Shown here one piece after another: positions 25,078 through 34,211 of a DNA stretch of 64,000 nt. The DNA is from Isoptericola jiangsuensis. Its GTDB lineage: Bacteria; Actinomycetota; Actinomycetes; Actinomycetales; Cellulomonadaceae. The DNA lies in NCBI RefSeq assembly GCF_002563715.1, contig NZ_PDJJ01000001.1:2542001-2606000 (forward strand), read 5' to 3'. The notes under the pieces were generated by a model. It did no database searches. It was not told the DNA's origin and was given only the letters and a program-made list of their open reading frames with translations. Position 1 is the stretch's first letter, and every line of letters starts with the position of its first letter. Position numbers and translations under genes: made by a program.

Positions 25078-26684
25078 GCGTCGGTCTCCTCGTGCGTCAG
25101 GGGGGTGTCGTCCGGCGGGCTGCCGGCGGCCGGTCCGTCGACGGCGGCCGGCCCCGCCGGGGCGAGCGGGACGTGCGGCAGCACCATGTCGCGGGTGCTG
25201 CCGTCGGCGCGCACCGTCGTCACCCGGCGCAGCCGCGCCGCCGGGACGTCCGCCGCGGCGAGGGCGTCGTCGAGGGCGTCCGGGGTCGCGAGCTCCAGGT
25301 AGCCCAGCAGCTCCACCGGGCGCCGCAGCTCGGCCGGTGCCGAGGTGAACACCTCGTCGACGCTCGCCCCGCCCGACCGCCCGAGCACCCGCGCGGCGTG
25401 CGCCGCCGTCTCCGCGTACCGCGGGCCACCCATGCCGAGCAGCGAGTCCAGCTCCGCACCCGACGGGTCGTCGTCCAGGTCCGTCCACGACAGCGCGTCC
25501 GGCAGGGACTCCGGACGCAGGTCGTGGAGCTGGTCGCGGAACCGGCCCAGCCGCGCCCGCTCGAACCAGCGCAGCGGCTCCACCCGCGCACCGCGCGACG
25601 ACGACTCGAACCACTCGGCCATCGCCGCCGTCGCCTCGCGCAGCGCCGCGTCCAGCTCCCGGTCCCGCAGCGGGTTGTGCACCCGCAGCTGCTGCGTGAT
25701 CGTGCGCGACGCCCGCGTCTGCGCGTCGAGCACCGCGTCCACCGCCGACAGGAGCTGGCCGTGCAGCGCCCGCACCGCCTCGACGCGGTCCGCCGGGACG
25801 TCCCCCGCGAACGGCTGCGCCAGCACCGACCGCACCCGCGCGTCCACCTCGCCGAGCAGCTGCGGGTCGCGCAGCAGCTCCATCGCGCCCGAGAACGCCC
25901 GCCCCTCCGGCGTGCGCTGCATCAGCGTGTCCGACGCGTCCAGGTAGTCCGCCAGCACGTCACCCGTCGCGCGCTCGTCCTGCCGCAGACCCGTCACGAT
26001 CGTGCGCTGCAGCTCCGCCACCGACTCCGCGACCCGCGCGAAGTCCGCCGGCAGCTCCCGCACCAGGGAGGCCACGTTGTCCAGCTGCTCCACCAGGCGC
26101 TCCCGCGGCACGGGCACGACGTCGCCGCCCGCCTCCAGGCGCGCCAGCTCGGCCTCCGCCCGGGCGATCTCGTCACGCGCGTGCGCCACCTGCTCCCGCA
26201 GGGCCGCCTGCTGCGACTCGCGGTCGGGCTGCGCGTCCCGCGCCAGCCCTTCCAGCGCCACGAACAGCGTGCGGATCCGCGACTCGCTCACCAGCGACCG
26301 CGTGCCGCGCGTCCGGTCCACGAACGCCAGCGCCTCCGCCGCGTGCGAGCTCACCTGGTACTGCTCGACGCCGTCGTCGTCCAGCGACCGCACGAGCCAG
26401 CGGCCCGCCACCCAGCGCGAGCACAGGGCGCGCGCCGGCTCGTCCGGCACGTCCTCGTGGCCCGCCGCCCGCGCGTCGGCGAGCAGGTCGTCGACCTCCA
26501 CGTGCAGCTGGTCGGTCGGCACCGTCACCCGCCCCGGGGCGAAGATCACCGACAGCAGCGCCACCACCAGCGGCCCCTCACGCCGGTGCAGCAGGGACAG
26601 CGACGGCAGCCCGAAGGCGCCCCGGCTGCGAGCCAGGGCGCCCTCCAGGCGGGCGGGAGCGCGGCGAGGCCGGGCCTCCCCCAT
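25074..26684 (-). CDS. jetA: JetA/MksF-like DUF3375 subunit
   Basis: A 536-residue DUF3375 protein, the kleisin (MukF/MksF-like) subunit of Wadjet. The N-terminal winged-helix region contains LSLLHRREGPLVVALLSVIF and WVAGRWLVRS, then VSSHAAEALAFVD and SESRIRTLF. Middle helices (about 190-420) are coiled-coil-like. The C-terminal domain contains a DLDDDPSGAELD stretch and a low-complexity tail. The ATG at 26684 shares its A with the leuS stop codon (TGATG), so translation is probably coupled to leucyl-tRNA synthetase. No separate promoter is apparent. Confidence 0.9.
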   Translation of the reverse strand: MGEARPRRAPARLEGALARSRGAFGLPSLSLLHRREGPLVVALLSVIFAPGRVTVPTDQLHVEVDDLLADARAAGHEDVPDEPARALCSRWVAGRWLVRSLDDDGVEQYQVSSHAAEALAFVDRTRGTRSLVSESRIRTLFVALEGLARDAQPDRESQQAALREQVAHARDEIARAEAELARLEAGGDVVPVPRERLVEQLDNVASLVRELPADFARVAESVAELQRTIVTGLRQDERATGDVLADYLDASDTLMQRTPEGRAFSGAMELLRDPQLLGEVDARVRSVLAQPFAGDVPADRVEAVRALHGQLLSAVDAVLDAQTRASRTITQQLRVHNPLRDRELDAALREATAAMAEWFESSSRGARVEPLRWFERARLGRFRDQLHDLRPESLPDALSWTDLDDDPSGAELDSLLGMGGPRYAETAAHAARVLGRSGGASVDEVFTSAPAELRRPVELLGYLELATPDALDDALAAADVPAARLRRVTTVRADGSTRDMVLPHVPLAPAGPAAVDGPAAGSPPDDTPLTHEETDA

Positions 26685-29659
26685 CAAATGACGATGTTGA
26701 CGAGCTTGGGAGCCCGCACGATCACCTTGCGCACGGGCGCACCGTCGAGGGCGCGCACCACGTTCTGCTCGGCCAGCGCCGCGGCCTCCAGGTCGGCCTC
26801 CGAGATCGACGGCGCGACCTCCAGGCGACCACGGACCTTGCCCTTGACCTGCACGATGCAGGTCACGGTGTCCTCGACGAGGTACTGCTCGTCCGCGACG
26901 GGGAACGCCTCGCGCGCCAGCGAGGCGCCGTGGCCCAGGCGCTCCCACAGCTCCTCGGCCAGGTGCGGCGCGATCGGCGCCACCATGAGCACCAGGGGCT
27001 CCACGGCGGCGCGCGGCACCGACGCCAGGCCGGTCAGGTGGTTGTTGTACGTGATGAGCTTCGCGATGGCCGTGTTGGGTCGCATCTGCTCCATCTCGAC
27101 GCGGACGTCCGCGATGGTGCGGTGCAGGGCGCGCAGGGTGGCGACCTCGGGCTCGTCGTCCGTCACCGTGACGGCGCCGGACTCCTCGTCGACCACGTTG
27201 CGCCACAGCCGCTGCAGGAACCGCTGCGCGCCGACGACGTCACGCGTGTTCCACGGCCGCGACAGGTCCAGCGGGCCCATCGACATCTCGTAGACGCGGA
27301 ACGTGTCCGCGCCGTACTGGGCGTACATCTCGTCGGGCGTGACGACGTTCTTCAGGGACTTGCCCATCTTGCCGTACTCGCGCTGCACGGGCTGGCCCTG
27401 GTAGGTCCACCCCGACTGCTCGTCGCCCTCGACCTCGGCGGCCGGCACGTAGGCGCCACGGGCGTCGGTGAAGGCGTACGCCTGGATGTAGCCCTGGTTG
27501 AACAGCTTGCCGAACGGCTCCAGGGACGACACGTAGCCCAGGTCGTGCAGGACCTTGTGCCAGAACCGCGCGTACAGCAGGTGCAGCACGGCGTGCTCGA
27601 CGCCGCCGACGTACAGGTCGACGCCGCCCGCGGGTCCGGAGGTGGCGTTGTGCCGCGGACCCATCCAGTACTGCTCGAGGGCCGGGTCGACCGCCGAACC
27701 GCCGGTCGCGCGGGCCGCCGAGCCGTCCGTCGGGTCCAGGTAGTTGAGGTAGTACCAGCACGACCCGGCCCAGTTGGGCATGGTGTTGGTGTCGCGGCGG
27801 TACTGCTGCGGGCCGTCGCCCAGGTCCAGGGTGACCTGGACCCAGCCGTCGTTGCGGCCCAGCGGCGCCTCGGGCTCGGAGTCGGCGTCGTCCGGCTCGA
27901 ACGTGCGCGGCGCGTAGTCGGGGACGTCGGGCAGCGCCACGGGCAGCATGTCGGCCGGGATCGCCACCGGGCGGTCGTCGGCGTCCCACAGGATGGGGAA
28001 CGGCTCGCCCCAGTACCGCTGGCGGGAGAACAGCCAGTCGTTGAGGCGGTACGTGGTGGTGCCCGCGCCGGCACCCTTCGCCTCCAGCCAGGCGATGATG
28101 CGCGCCTTGGCGTCGGCGACGCCCAGGCCGTCCAGCGAGATCTCGTCGTTGGCGGAGCGCACGGCCACGCCGTCGCCCGTCCACGCACCCTCGTGACCCT
28201 CGGGCAGGCCGCCCGCGGGCTCGACGGTGTGGACGACGGGCAGCTCGAACGCCTCCGCGAACGCGAAGTCGCGCTCGTCGCCGCCGGGCACGGCCATGAT
28301 CGCGCCGGTGCCGTAGCCCATGAGCACGTAGTCCGCGGTGAAGACGGGGATCGTCTCGCCGTTGACGGGGTTGACGGCCAGGTGGCCGGTGAACACGCCC
28401 GTCTTCTTGCCCGCGTCGGCCTGCCGCTCGACGGCGGTCTTCGCGGCGGCCTCGCGGCGGTAGGCGACGACGGCCTCGGACGGCGACGCGTAGCCGCCGG
28501 TCCACACGGCGTGCGTGCCGTCGGGCCACGCCGTCGGGACCTCGTCCAGCAGCGGGTGCTCCGGGGAGACCACCATGAACGTCGCGCCGAACAGCGTGTC
28601 GGGGCGGGTGGTGAACACCTCGACCTGCGTGCCCGCGCCCGCGGCGTCCAGATCGGTCGAGCCGACCACGTCGAAACGCACGTTCGCGCCGGTGGAGCGG
28701 CCGATCCAGTTGCGCTGCATCGCCTTGACCTTGTCGGGCCAGTCGATGAGCGCCAGGTCGTCGGTCAGGCGGTCCGCGTACGCGGTGATCCGCATCTTCC
28801 ACTGGCGCAGGTTGCGCGTGAAGACGGGGAAGTTGCCGCGCTCGGAGCGGCCGTCGGCCGTGACCTCCTCGTTCGCCAGGACGGTGCCCAGGCCCGGGCA
28901 CCAGTTCACCGGGGAGGAGTCGACGTAGGCCAGGCGCTGGGCGTCGACGACGTCGCGACGCTCGGCCTCGGTCAGGGCGGCCCACACGGCGCCGCCGGCG
29001 TTGTCGCCCTCGTGGCCCGGCACCGGGCGGGTGCCCGCGGCCAGCTCCTCGCGCAGCTCGGCGATGCGGCGGGCGCGGCCACGGCCGGTGCCCACGGTGT
29101 CCCCGGGCCGCTCGGCGTCGGCGTCGTACCAGGAGTCGAAGATCTGCAGGAAGATCCACTGCGTCCAGCGCACGTACTCGGGGTCGATCGTGGCGAAGGT
29201 GCGCCGCGAGTCGTGCGCCAGGCCCATGCGGCGCAGCTGGCGCTTCATGGTCTCCATGTTCGCCTCGGTCGTGACGCGCGGGTGCTGGCCCGTCTGCACG
29301 GCGTACTGCTCGGCGGGCAGTCCGAACGCGTCGTAGCCCAGGGCGTGCAGCACGTTGTCGCCGCACATCATGCGGAAGCGCCCGACGACGTCCGTGGCGA
29401 TGTACCCCAGGGGGTGCCCGACGTGCAGGCCCGCGCCCGAGGGGTACGGGAACATGTCCATGATGAAGTACGGGTCGCCCGCGGGGGCGGCGCCGTCGGG
29501 GCCGGTGAGCTCCCCGCCGGGGTTCGCGGCGTGGAAGGTGCCCCGCTCCTCCCACCGGTCCTGCCACCGCTCCTCGATCCGCTGGGCGAGGGCCGGGGTG
29601 TACCGGTGCTGGGGTTCGTCGGGGCGCTGCGTGACCGTGTCGGCGTGGGGCGTGCTCAC
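26684..29659 (-). CDS. leuS: Leucyl-tRNA synthetase
   Basis: Cytosolic class I aminoacyl-tRNA synthetase that charges leucine. The HIGH-type motif is HVGH (about 79-82) in [16 protein letters not shown]. The CP1 editing domain includes [19 protein letters not shown], and the KMSKS loop is KMGKS (about 763-767). The 991 residues make it long, with extra residues in the first third, a pattern usual in actinobacterial LeuS. The start GTG 29659 has TAGACT 7 nt upstream, so leuS is probably leaderless. It appears to be the first gene of a leuS-jetA-jetB-jetC transcription unit. Confidence 0.97.
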   Translation of the reverse strand: MSTPHADTVTQRPDEPQHRYTPALAQRIEERWQDRWEERGTFHAANPGGELTGPDGAAPAGDPYFIMDMFPYPSGAGLHVGHPLGYIATDVVGRFRMMCGDNVLHALGYDAFGLPAEQYAVQTGQHPRVTTEANMETMKRQLRRMGLAHDSRRTFATIDPEYVRWTQWIFLQIFDSWYDADAERPGDTVGTGRGRARRIAELREELAAGTRPVPGHEGDNAGGAVWAALTEAERRDVVDAQRLAYVDSSPVNWCPGLGTVLANEEVTADGRSERGNFPVFTRNLRQWKMRITAYADRLTDDLALIDWPDKVKAMQRNWIGRSTGANVRFDVVGSTDLDAAGAGTQVEVFTTRPDTLFGATFMVVSPEHPLLDEVPTAWPDGTHAVWTGGYASPSEAVVAYRREAAAKTAVERQADAGKKTGVFTGHLAVNPVNGETIPVFTADYVLMGYGTGAIMAVPGGDERDFAFAEAFELPVVHTVEPAGGLPEGHEGAWTGDGVAVRSANDEISLDGLGVADAKARIIAWLEAKGAGAGTTTYRLNDWLFSRQRYWGEPFPILWDADDRPVAIPADMLPVALPDVPDYAPRTFEPDDADSEPEAPLGRNDGWVQVTLDLGDGPQQYRRDTNTMPNWAGSCWYYLNYLDPTDGSAARATGGSAVDPALEQYWMGPRHNATSGPAGGVDLYVGGVEHAVLHLLYARFWHKVLHDLGYVSSLEPFGKLFNQGYIQAYAFTDARGAYVPAAEVEGDEQSGWTYQGQPVQREYGKMGKSLKNVVTPDEMYAQYGADTFRVYEMSMGPLDLSRPWNTRDVVGAQRFLQRLWRNVVDEESGAVTVTDDEPEVATLRALHRTIADVRVEMEQMRPNTAIAKLITYNNHLTGLASVPRAAVEPLVLMVAPIAPHLAEELWERLGHGASLAREAFPVADEQYLVEDTVTCIVQVKGKVRGRLEVAPSISEADLEAAALAEQNVVRALDGAPVRKVIVRAPKLVNIVI

Positions 29660-29666
29660 CTGCGCG

Positions 29667-29672
29667 AGTCTA
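29667..29672 (-). promoter_or_regulatory. Leaderless-type -10 element (TAGACT)
   Basis: Read on the minus strand, TAGACT is 7 nt before GTG 29659 of leuS. It is the only evident promoter for the jet genes downstream. Confidence 0.5.
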
Positions 29673-29708
29673 CCGGCCGGGCACGACGCCCCCCGCAGGG
29701 TTTTCGGC

Positions 29709-30338
29709 TCAGAACGAGCCGACGAGCGCGGGCCCGACGGCGAGCAGCAGCCAGGCGACGGCCACGACGTAGCCGATGACGAGGAACACCCAGTGGTGGG
29801 ACACGACGGCGTCGCGGACGGTCGCGCCGACCCGCAGGTCTCCGTCGCGCACGGCGCGCACCACCTGGTACCAGAGCAGCGGCCACATGATCGTCCAGAC
29901 GACCAGGCAGACGGGGCACAGCGCGACCAGCGCGTAGAAGCTCGTCCACATGAGGAAGAACACGAGGCACTGGCCGAGCACGGTGCCGGCGAGCAGGCTC
30001 AGGTGGTACCAGCGCGGCAGCCGGGCCCCGGTGAGGAGCACGACGCCGGTGGTGATCACGACGGGGAACGCCGCGACGCCGAGGAACGGGTTGGGGAACC
30101 CGAGCAGCGAGCCCTGCCAGGAGCCCATCGCGACCCCGCAGTCGAGGAACACGTTGATGGAGCAGGACGTGACGCGGTCGGGGTCCTGGAGCTTGAGGAT
30201 CTTCTCGATCGCGAGCCACATCGCGCCGCCGAACCCGATCGCGCCGAGCACGACGAGGAGCGTGCCGTAGGTCCGGGCGGTCAGGGGGCCGGGGCCGGCG
30301 GCCGGCGCGTCCGGCGCGCTCACGGTGGTGTCCGTCAC
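29709..30338 (-). CDS. Vitamin K epoxide reductase (VKOR) family protein
   Basis: A 209-residue membrane quinone-linked oxidase that regenerates disulfide-forming proteins in the actinobacterial cell envelope. It has five hydrophobic segments. The loop cysteines C59 and C67 ([11 protein letters not shown]) and the active-site CPVC (C141, C144) are all present. No fused or adjacent DsbA/thioredoxin partner is visible. The start GTG 30338 is chosen because TACGGT lies 7 nt upstream and the N-terminus is then a short soluble tail, as in relatives. Confidence 0.92.
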   Translation of the reverse strand: MTDTTVSAPDAPAAGPGPLTARTYGTLLVVLGAIGFGGAMWLAIEKILKLQDPDRVTSCSINVFLDCGVAMGSWQGSLLGFPNPFLGVAAFPVVITTGVVLLTGARLPRWYHLSLLAGTVLGQCLVFFLMWTSFYALVALCPVCLVVWTIMWPLLWYQVVRAVRDGDLRVGATVRDAVVSHHWVFLVIGYVVAVAWLLLAVGPALVGSF

Positions 30339-30345
30339 GGGCGTG

Positions 30346-30351
30346 ACCGTA
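30346..30351 (-). promoter_or_regulatory. Leaderless-type -10 element (TACGGT)
   Basis: Read on the minus strand, TACGGT is 7 nt before GTG 30338 of the VKOR gene. Confidence 0.4.
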
Positions 30352-30417
30352 CCGCACGTCGCTGGGAGCGACTCCCGGGCCTGGTTGCGGTCCCGGTCCG
30401 GCCGACGGCGACGGCTC

Positions 30418-31680
30418 TCAGGCGGCCGGCGTCGTGGCGGGCGACTCGGCGGCCGGGGTGCCCGCGCCCGGCGCGGCGACGGTGGCGGGGTCGCCCGCGG
30501 CGGTGCGCCACCGGGCCGTGGCGAGCACGAGGGCGAGACCGACGACGGTGAGCACGAGCCCGACCCACGCCGGGGCGACGTAGCCCCACCCGGCGGCGAT
30601 GACGAGCCCGCCGAAGAACGCGCCGCTCGCGTTGCCGAGGTTGAGCGCGGAGTGGCACAGCGCGGCGCCGAGGGACTCGGCACGCGGCGACAGGTCCATC
30701 AGCCGGGTCTGCATGGCCAGGCCGAGCACCTGGGAGGTGACGCCGAGGAGGAACAGCCCCGCCACCGCGCCGACGACGGTGGAGGCGGTCAGCGCGAACA
30801 GCACGAGCGCGACACCGGTGGTGACGAACCCGCCGATCACGGTGCCGAGCACCGAGCGGTCGGCGAACCGCCCGCCGAGCAGCGTGCCGACGGTCATGCC
30901 GACACCCATGACGGCGAGGACCCAGGGCACGGCGCCCTCGTCGAGGCCGGTCACGCGGGTGACGGTGGGCGCGACGTAGGTGTAGACGGCGAACAGCCCG
31001 CCGAACCCGATGGCGCCGGCGACGAACGCGACCCACAGCGGCCCGTTGGCGAGAGCGCCGATCTCCTGGCGCACGCTGGACTCGACGGGCCCGCGCTCGG
31101 GGACGAACCGGAACAGCCCGGCGAGCGCGGCGAGCCCGAAGACCCCGATGAGGAGGAACGCGGCGCGCCAGCCGAGGCTCTGCCCGACCGCGGTGGACAG
31201 GGGCACCCCGACGACGTTCGCCACCGTCAGCCCGGTCATCATCATGGCGACGGCGTGCCCGCGGCGGCCCGGACCGGCGACGGCGGCACCGACGGCAGCA
31301 CCGACGCCGAAGAACGCGCCGTGCGGGAGCCCGGCGAGGAACCGCCCGGCGACGAGCCACTCGATGCTGGGCGCGGCGGCGCTGAGCACGTTGGCGAGCG
31401 TGTAGGAGCCCATGAGCACCAGGAGGAGCCTGCGGCGGGACATGCGCGCCGCGGCGACGGTGAGCAGGGGCGCCCCGACGACGACTCCCACCGCGTAGGC
31501 GGTGATGGCGTGCCCGGCGACGGGGTCGGTGACGCCGAGGTCGCCGCCGATCTGCGGCAGCAGACCCATCGTGGCGAACTCCGTGGTCCCGATGGTGAAC
31601 CCGCCGAGGGCGAGCGCGAGCAGGGCGCGGCCCGCACCCGTGGTGGCGGGCGGCGCGGAGCGTGCGGCGGTGGCGGTCAC
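30418..31680 (-). CDS. MFS transporter, DHA1/AraJ-like exporter
   Basis: A 420-residue, 12-helix major facilitator of the drug/sugar:proton antiporter type. It has TTEFATMGLLPQI in helix 1 and the motif-A-like loop VAAARMSRRRLLLVLMG between helices 2 and 3. GLPHGAFFGVGAAV and a GVPLSTAVGQSLGWRAAFL motif-C-like stretch follow, then a proline/alanine-rich C-terminal tail. The closest type is AraJ/YdhP-like sugar or drug efflux; the substrate is unknown. It lies 71 nt downstream of the DtxR-type regulator on the same strand, with a strong hairpin between. The start GTG 31680 has an AGAGG-type ribosome-binding site. Confidence 0.85.
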   Translation of the reverse strand: MTATAARSAPPATTGAGRALLALALGGFTIGTTEFATMGLLPQIGGDLGVTDPVAGHAITAYAVGVVVGAPLLTVAAARMSRRRLLLVLMGSYTLANVLSAAAPSIEWLVAGRFLAGLPHGAFFGVGAAVGAAVAGPGRRGHAVAMMMTGLTVANVVGVPLSTAVGQSLGWRAAFLLIGVFGLAALAGLFRFVPERGPVESSVRQEIGALANGPLWVAFVAGAIGFGGLFAVYTYVAPTVTRVTGLDEGAVPWVLAVMGVGMTVGTLLGGRFADRSVLGTVIGGFVTTGVALVLFALTASTVVGAVAGLFLLGVTSQVLGLAMQTRLMDLSPRAESLGAALCHSALNLGNASGAFFGGLVIAAGWGYVAPAWVGLVLTVVGLALVLATARWRTAAGDPATVAAPGAGTPAAESPATTPAA

Positions 31681-31701
31681 GAAGGTCCTCTCGAAACGAT
31701 T

Positions 31702-31737
31702 CGACGGCGCCACGCGGATATCGCGTGCACGCCGTCG
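31702..31737 (-). terminator. Two-tier hairpin between dtxR-type gene and MFS gene
   Basis: An 8-bp stem (31702-31709 with 31730-31737), a small asymmetric internal loop, then a 6-bp stem (31711-31716 with 31722-31727) and a GATAT loop. It could terminate the regulator transcript or control read-through into the MFS gene. Confidence 0.5.
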
Positions 31738-31751
31738 GGGATGCGGACAGC

Positions 31752-32450
31752 CTACGCGCGGACCACCCGGACGCGCGAGGCCGCGAGGTGGCCGAGGTCC
31801 ACGGCGACGGGACCGTCCGGCCCCTGCCAGGTGAGCGACATCGTGCCCGCGTAGTCGCGGCGCTGGACCACGGTCACCTCGACGTCGAGGTCGAGGCCGA
31901 GGCCCGCGAGGTAGCGCAGCGCCTCCGGGTCGGCGTCGGAGATGCGGGCGACGACGCCGCTCGCGCCCTCGGGGAGCTCCTCGAGGGGGACGGCGTCGGG
32001 GCGGCGCACCTCGCCGTCGGCGGTGGGGATCGGGTCGCCGTGCGGGTCGCGGTCCGGGTGGCCGAGGCGGGCCGCGATGCGTTCGACCAGGCGCTCCGAG
32101 ACGGCGTGCTCCAGGACCTCGGCCTCGTCGTGCACCTCGTCCCAGCCGTAGCCGAGCTCGCGCACGAGCCACGTCTCGATGAGGCGGTGGCGCCGCACCA
32201 TCGCCAGGGCGTGGCGACGGCCGGTGTCGGTGAGCCAGACCCCGGCGTACGGCTCGTGACCGAGCAGACCCTGCGCGGTGAGACGGCGCACCGTCTCGGA
32301 CACGGTGGAGGGCCCGACGCCCAGGCGGTCGGCCAGCATCCCGGTGGTGACCTTCTGCTCGCCCCACTCCTGCGCCGACCACACGGCCTTGAGGTAGTCC
32401 TGCGCGACGGGCGTCAGGTCGGCGGGTCCGGGAGGCGCGCTGTCGGTCAC
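31752..32450 (-). CDS. DtxR/MntR family metal-dependent regulator
   Basis: A 232-residue DtxR family repressor. The N-terminal winged helix (about 10-70) includes VAQDYLKAVW, VTTGMLADRLGVGPSTVSETVRRL-type recognition sequence and GVWLTDTGRRHAL. The dimerisation and metal-binding domain follows, with VRRHRLIETWLVRELGY and EAEVLEHAVSERLVERI carrying the conserved His/Glu ligands. The C-terminal SH3-like domain (about 155-232) is present. I cannot tell from sequence alone whether it senses Fe(II) (IdeR) or Mn(II) (MntR). A good iron box lies at 47516-47534. TAGGCT stands 6 nt before GTG 32450. Confidence 0.87.
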   Translation of the reverse strand: MTDSAPPGPADLTPVAQDYLKAVWSAQEWGEQKVTTGMLADRLGVGPSTVSETVRRLTAQGLLGHEPYAGVWLTDTGRRHALAMVRRHRLIETWLVRELGYGWDEVHDEAEVLEHAVSERLVERIAARLGHPDRDPHGDPIPTADGEVRRPDAVPLEELPEGASGVVARISDADPEALRYLAGLGLDLDVEVTVVQRRDYAGTMSLTWQGPDGPVAVDLGHLAASRVRVVRA

Positions 32451-32456
32451 GGACAG

Positions 32457-32462
32457 AGCCTA
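32457..32462 (-). promoter_or_regulatory. Leaderless-type -10 element (TAGGCT)
   Basis: Read on the minus strand, TAGGCT is 6 nt before GTG 32450 of the DtxR family gene. Confidence 0.5.
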
Positions 32463-32484
32463 CGTGCCGGTCGCGGCGGTCACC

Positions 32485-34164
32485 CTACGGTTCCGCCGTG
32501 GCGTCGTCCCCCGCCGCGGGGGCCGAGGCCGGGCTCGACGCCGACGGCGAGGCCGGGGCCGACGTCGGGGACGTCGGGCCGTCCGACGAGCCGGCGTCGG
32601 CGACCTCGAGCTCCCCGACCGGCGGCACGGGCACAGGGATCGGCTCGCGGTCCAGGACGGTCGCCGCGCCCGCGGGGGTGATCTCCACGACCTGGAGGTC
32701 GAGCATGGTGCGCGTGGTCGGGTCGAACCGCAGCAGGGTCATCTCGGCGGTCCCGCGCAGCGGCCCGACGGTCGCCTGCCCGGAGGCCGCACCCGCGGTG
32801 CTGGCGTTGACGTAGCGCATCCCCTGCCCGATCTGCGTCGGCCCCGAGCGCGCGTGCGTGTGGCCGGACACCTGGAAGGGCACGCACCCGGACTCCAGCG
32901 CGCGGTTGCCCACGGGCGGGGTGTGGATCAGCAGCAGGTCGACGTCGCCGTCGTCGCACGCGGCCTCGGCCAGGTCGCCCGCCTGCTCCGTCGGGGTCCG
33001 CTCGCGGGCGACCGACGTGCCGACCCCCACGCGCGTCTCCAGGACGTCGCGGTCACCGAGGATGCGCACCCCGCCCACCTCGACGACGTCGCCGTCGAGG
33101 ATGACCTGCCCGCGGGCGGCCTCCTGGTCGGACGTCAGCTGCGAGTCGTGGTTGCCGTCCGCGACGACCATCGGCACCCCGTCGGGCACCGCGTCGGCGA
33201 AGGCGTCGACGCAGACCTTCTCCACGGCGGTGCCGTTCATGGTCGTGTCGCCCGCGTTGAGCATCACGTCGACGCCGGCGCGCGTCGCGACCTCCTGGAT
33301 CGGCCCGGCCATGCCGGTGTTGCAGTGCAGGTCGGACACCACGAGCATCGTCACGACGTCCTCGTCGTCAGGTGCGTCCGTGCCCGTGGCGACCCGGACG
33401 GCGTGCCGCACCTCCCAGGCCCGCCAGGCCGCGGCGACGTCGTCGCGCGCGGCGGCGTAGAACGCCTCGTTCTGGTCGTACAGGGCCAGGAGCTGCCCGC
33501 CGTAGGTGTCGATGACGCCGGCGAGGCGGCCGGTGATGGTGGCGCCCTCGAGCGCGGTGCCGTCGAACACGGACGAGGCGGGTCGACCGCGCGTCGGCTG
33601 CTCGACGTCGGACGCGACGAGCGTCGCCCCGACGAGGGAGACCACGACGAACCCGGCGGTGAGTTGCCACGTGCGCGGCGCGAGGGTGCGGGTGAGCTCG
33701 CCGCGGCGCGCCGGCCCGAGCAGCAGCGCCACCCCCCAGCCGACCAGTCCGACGGCGGCGAGCGCGAGCCCGGCCCGCCGCGCCGCGTCGAGGACGAGGG
33801 CGTGCGCGACGGCGTCGAACGTCGTCGACGGGCTCGCGTAGAACTGCAGGTAGCCGTCGAGGTCGCCGGCGAGCCGGTCGAGCGTCGTGGTGTCCTCGAC
33901 GGCCGTGAGGTCGGCGGGGATCTCCTTGACGGTGACGTCCACGCCGAGCCCGACCGGCAGCGGCGAGTCGATCTCGAGGGTGCCGAGCGGGCCGAGGTCG
34001 ACCACGACGAGGCCGTCGGTGTCGACCTCGTACAGCGCCTCGTGGGGTCCGAGGCCGAGCGTCGCCGAGGCCGTGGTCACGCCGTAGAGCAGGCACGCGA
34101 CCAGCGCGGCCACGGCGGCGAGCGTCCAGCGCAGCCAGCGGGGAGGTGTGCGTCGTTCCGTCAT
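32485..34164 (-). CDS. Membrane-anchored calcineurin-like metallophosphoesterase
   Basis: A 559-residue protein with an N-terminal membrane segment (about 10-32) and an extracytoplasmic domain. Two further membrane segments lie at about 131-149 and 168-184. The metallophosphoesterase domain follows with the full ligand set: SDLH (277-280), AGDTT (304-308), GNHD (337-340), HT (414-415) and SGHTH (433-437). The C-terminal 60 residues are S/P/A-rich and probably disordered. The substrate is unknown. The start ATG has a GAAGGTGG ribosome-binding site. It is the nearest upstream same-strand neighbour of the dtxR-type gene. Confidence 0.85.
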   Translation of the reverse strand: MTERRTPPRWLRWTLAAVAALVACLLYGVTTASATLGLGPHEALYEVDTDGLVVVDLGPLGTLEIDSPLPVGLGVDVTVKEIPADLTAVEDTTTLDRLAGDLDGYLQFYASPSTTFDAVAHALVLDAARRAGLALAAVGLVGWGVALLLGPARRGELTRTLAPRTWQLTAGFVVVSLVGATLVASDVEQPTRGRPASSVFDGTALEGATITGRLAGVIDTYGGQLLALYDQNEAFYAAARDDVAAAWRAWEVRHAVRVATGTDAPDDEDVVTMLVVSDLHCNTGMAGPIQEVATRAGVDVMLNAGDTTMNGTAVEKVCVDAFADAVPDGVPMVVADGNHDSQLTSDQEAARGQVILDGDVVEVGGVRILGDRDVLETRVGVGTSVARERTPTEQAGDLAEAACDDGDVDLLLIHTPPVGNRALESGCVPFQVSGHTHARSGPTQIGQGMRYVNASTAGAASGQATVGPLRGTAEMTLLRFDPTTRTMLDLQVVEITPAGAATVLDREPIPVPVPPVGELEVADAGSSDGPTSPTSAPASPSASSPASAPAAGDDATAEP

Positions 34165-34211
34165 CGTGGTCCACCTTCACCGAGATGCCCGGAACGCGCC
34201 AACCCGGCCGG

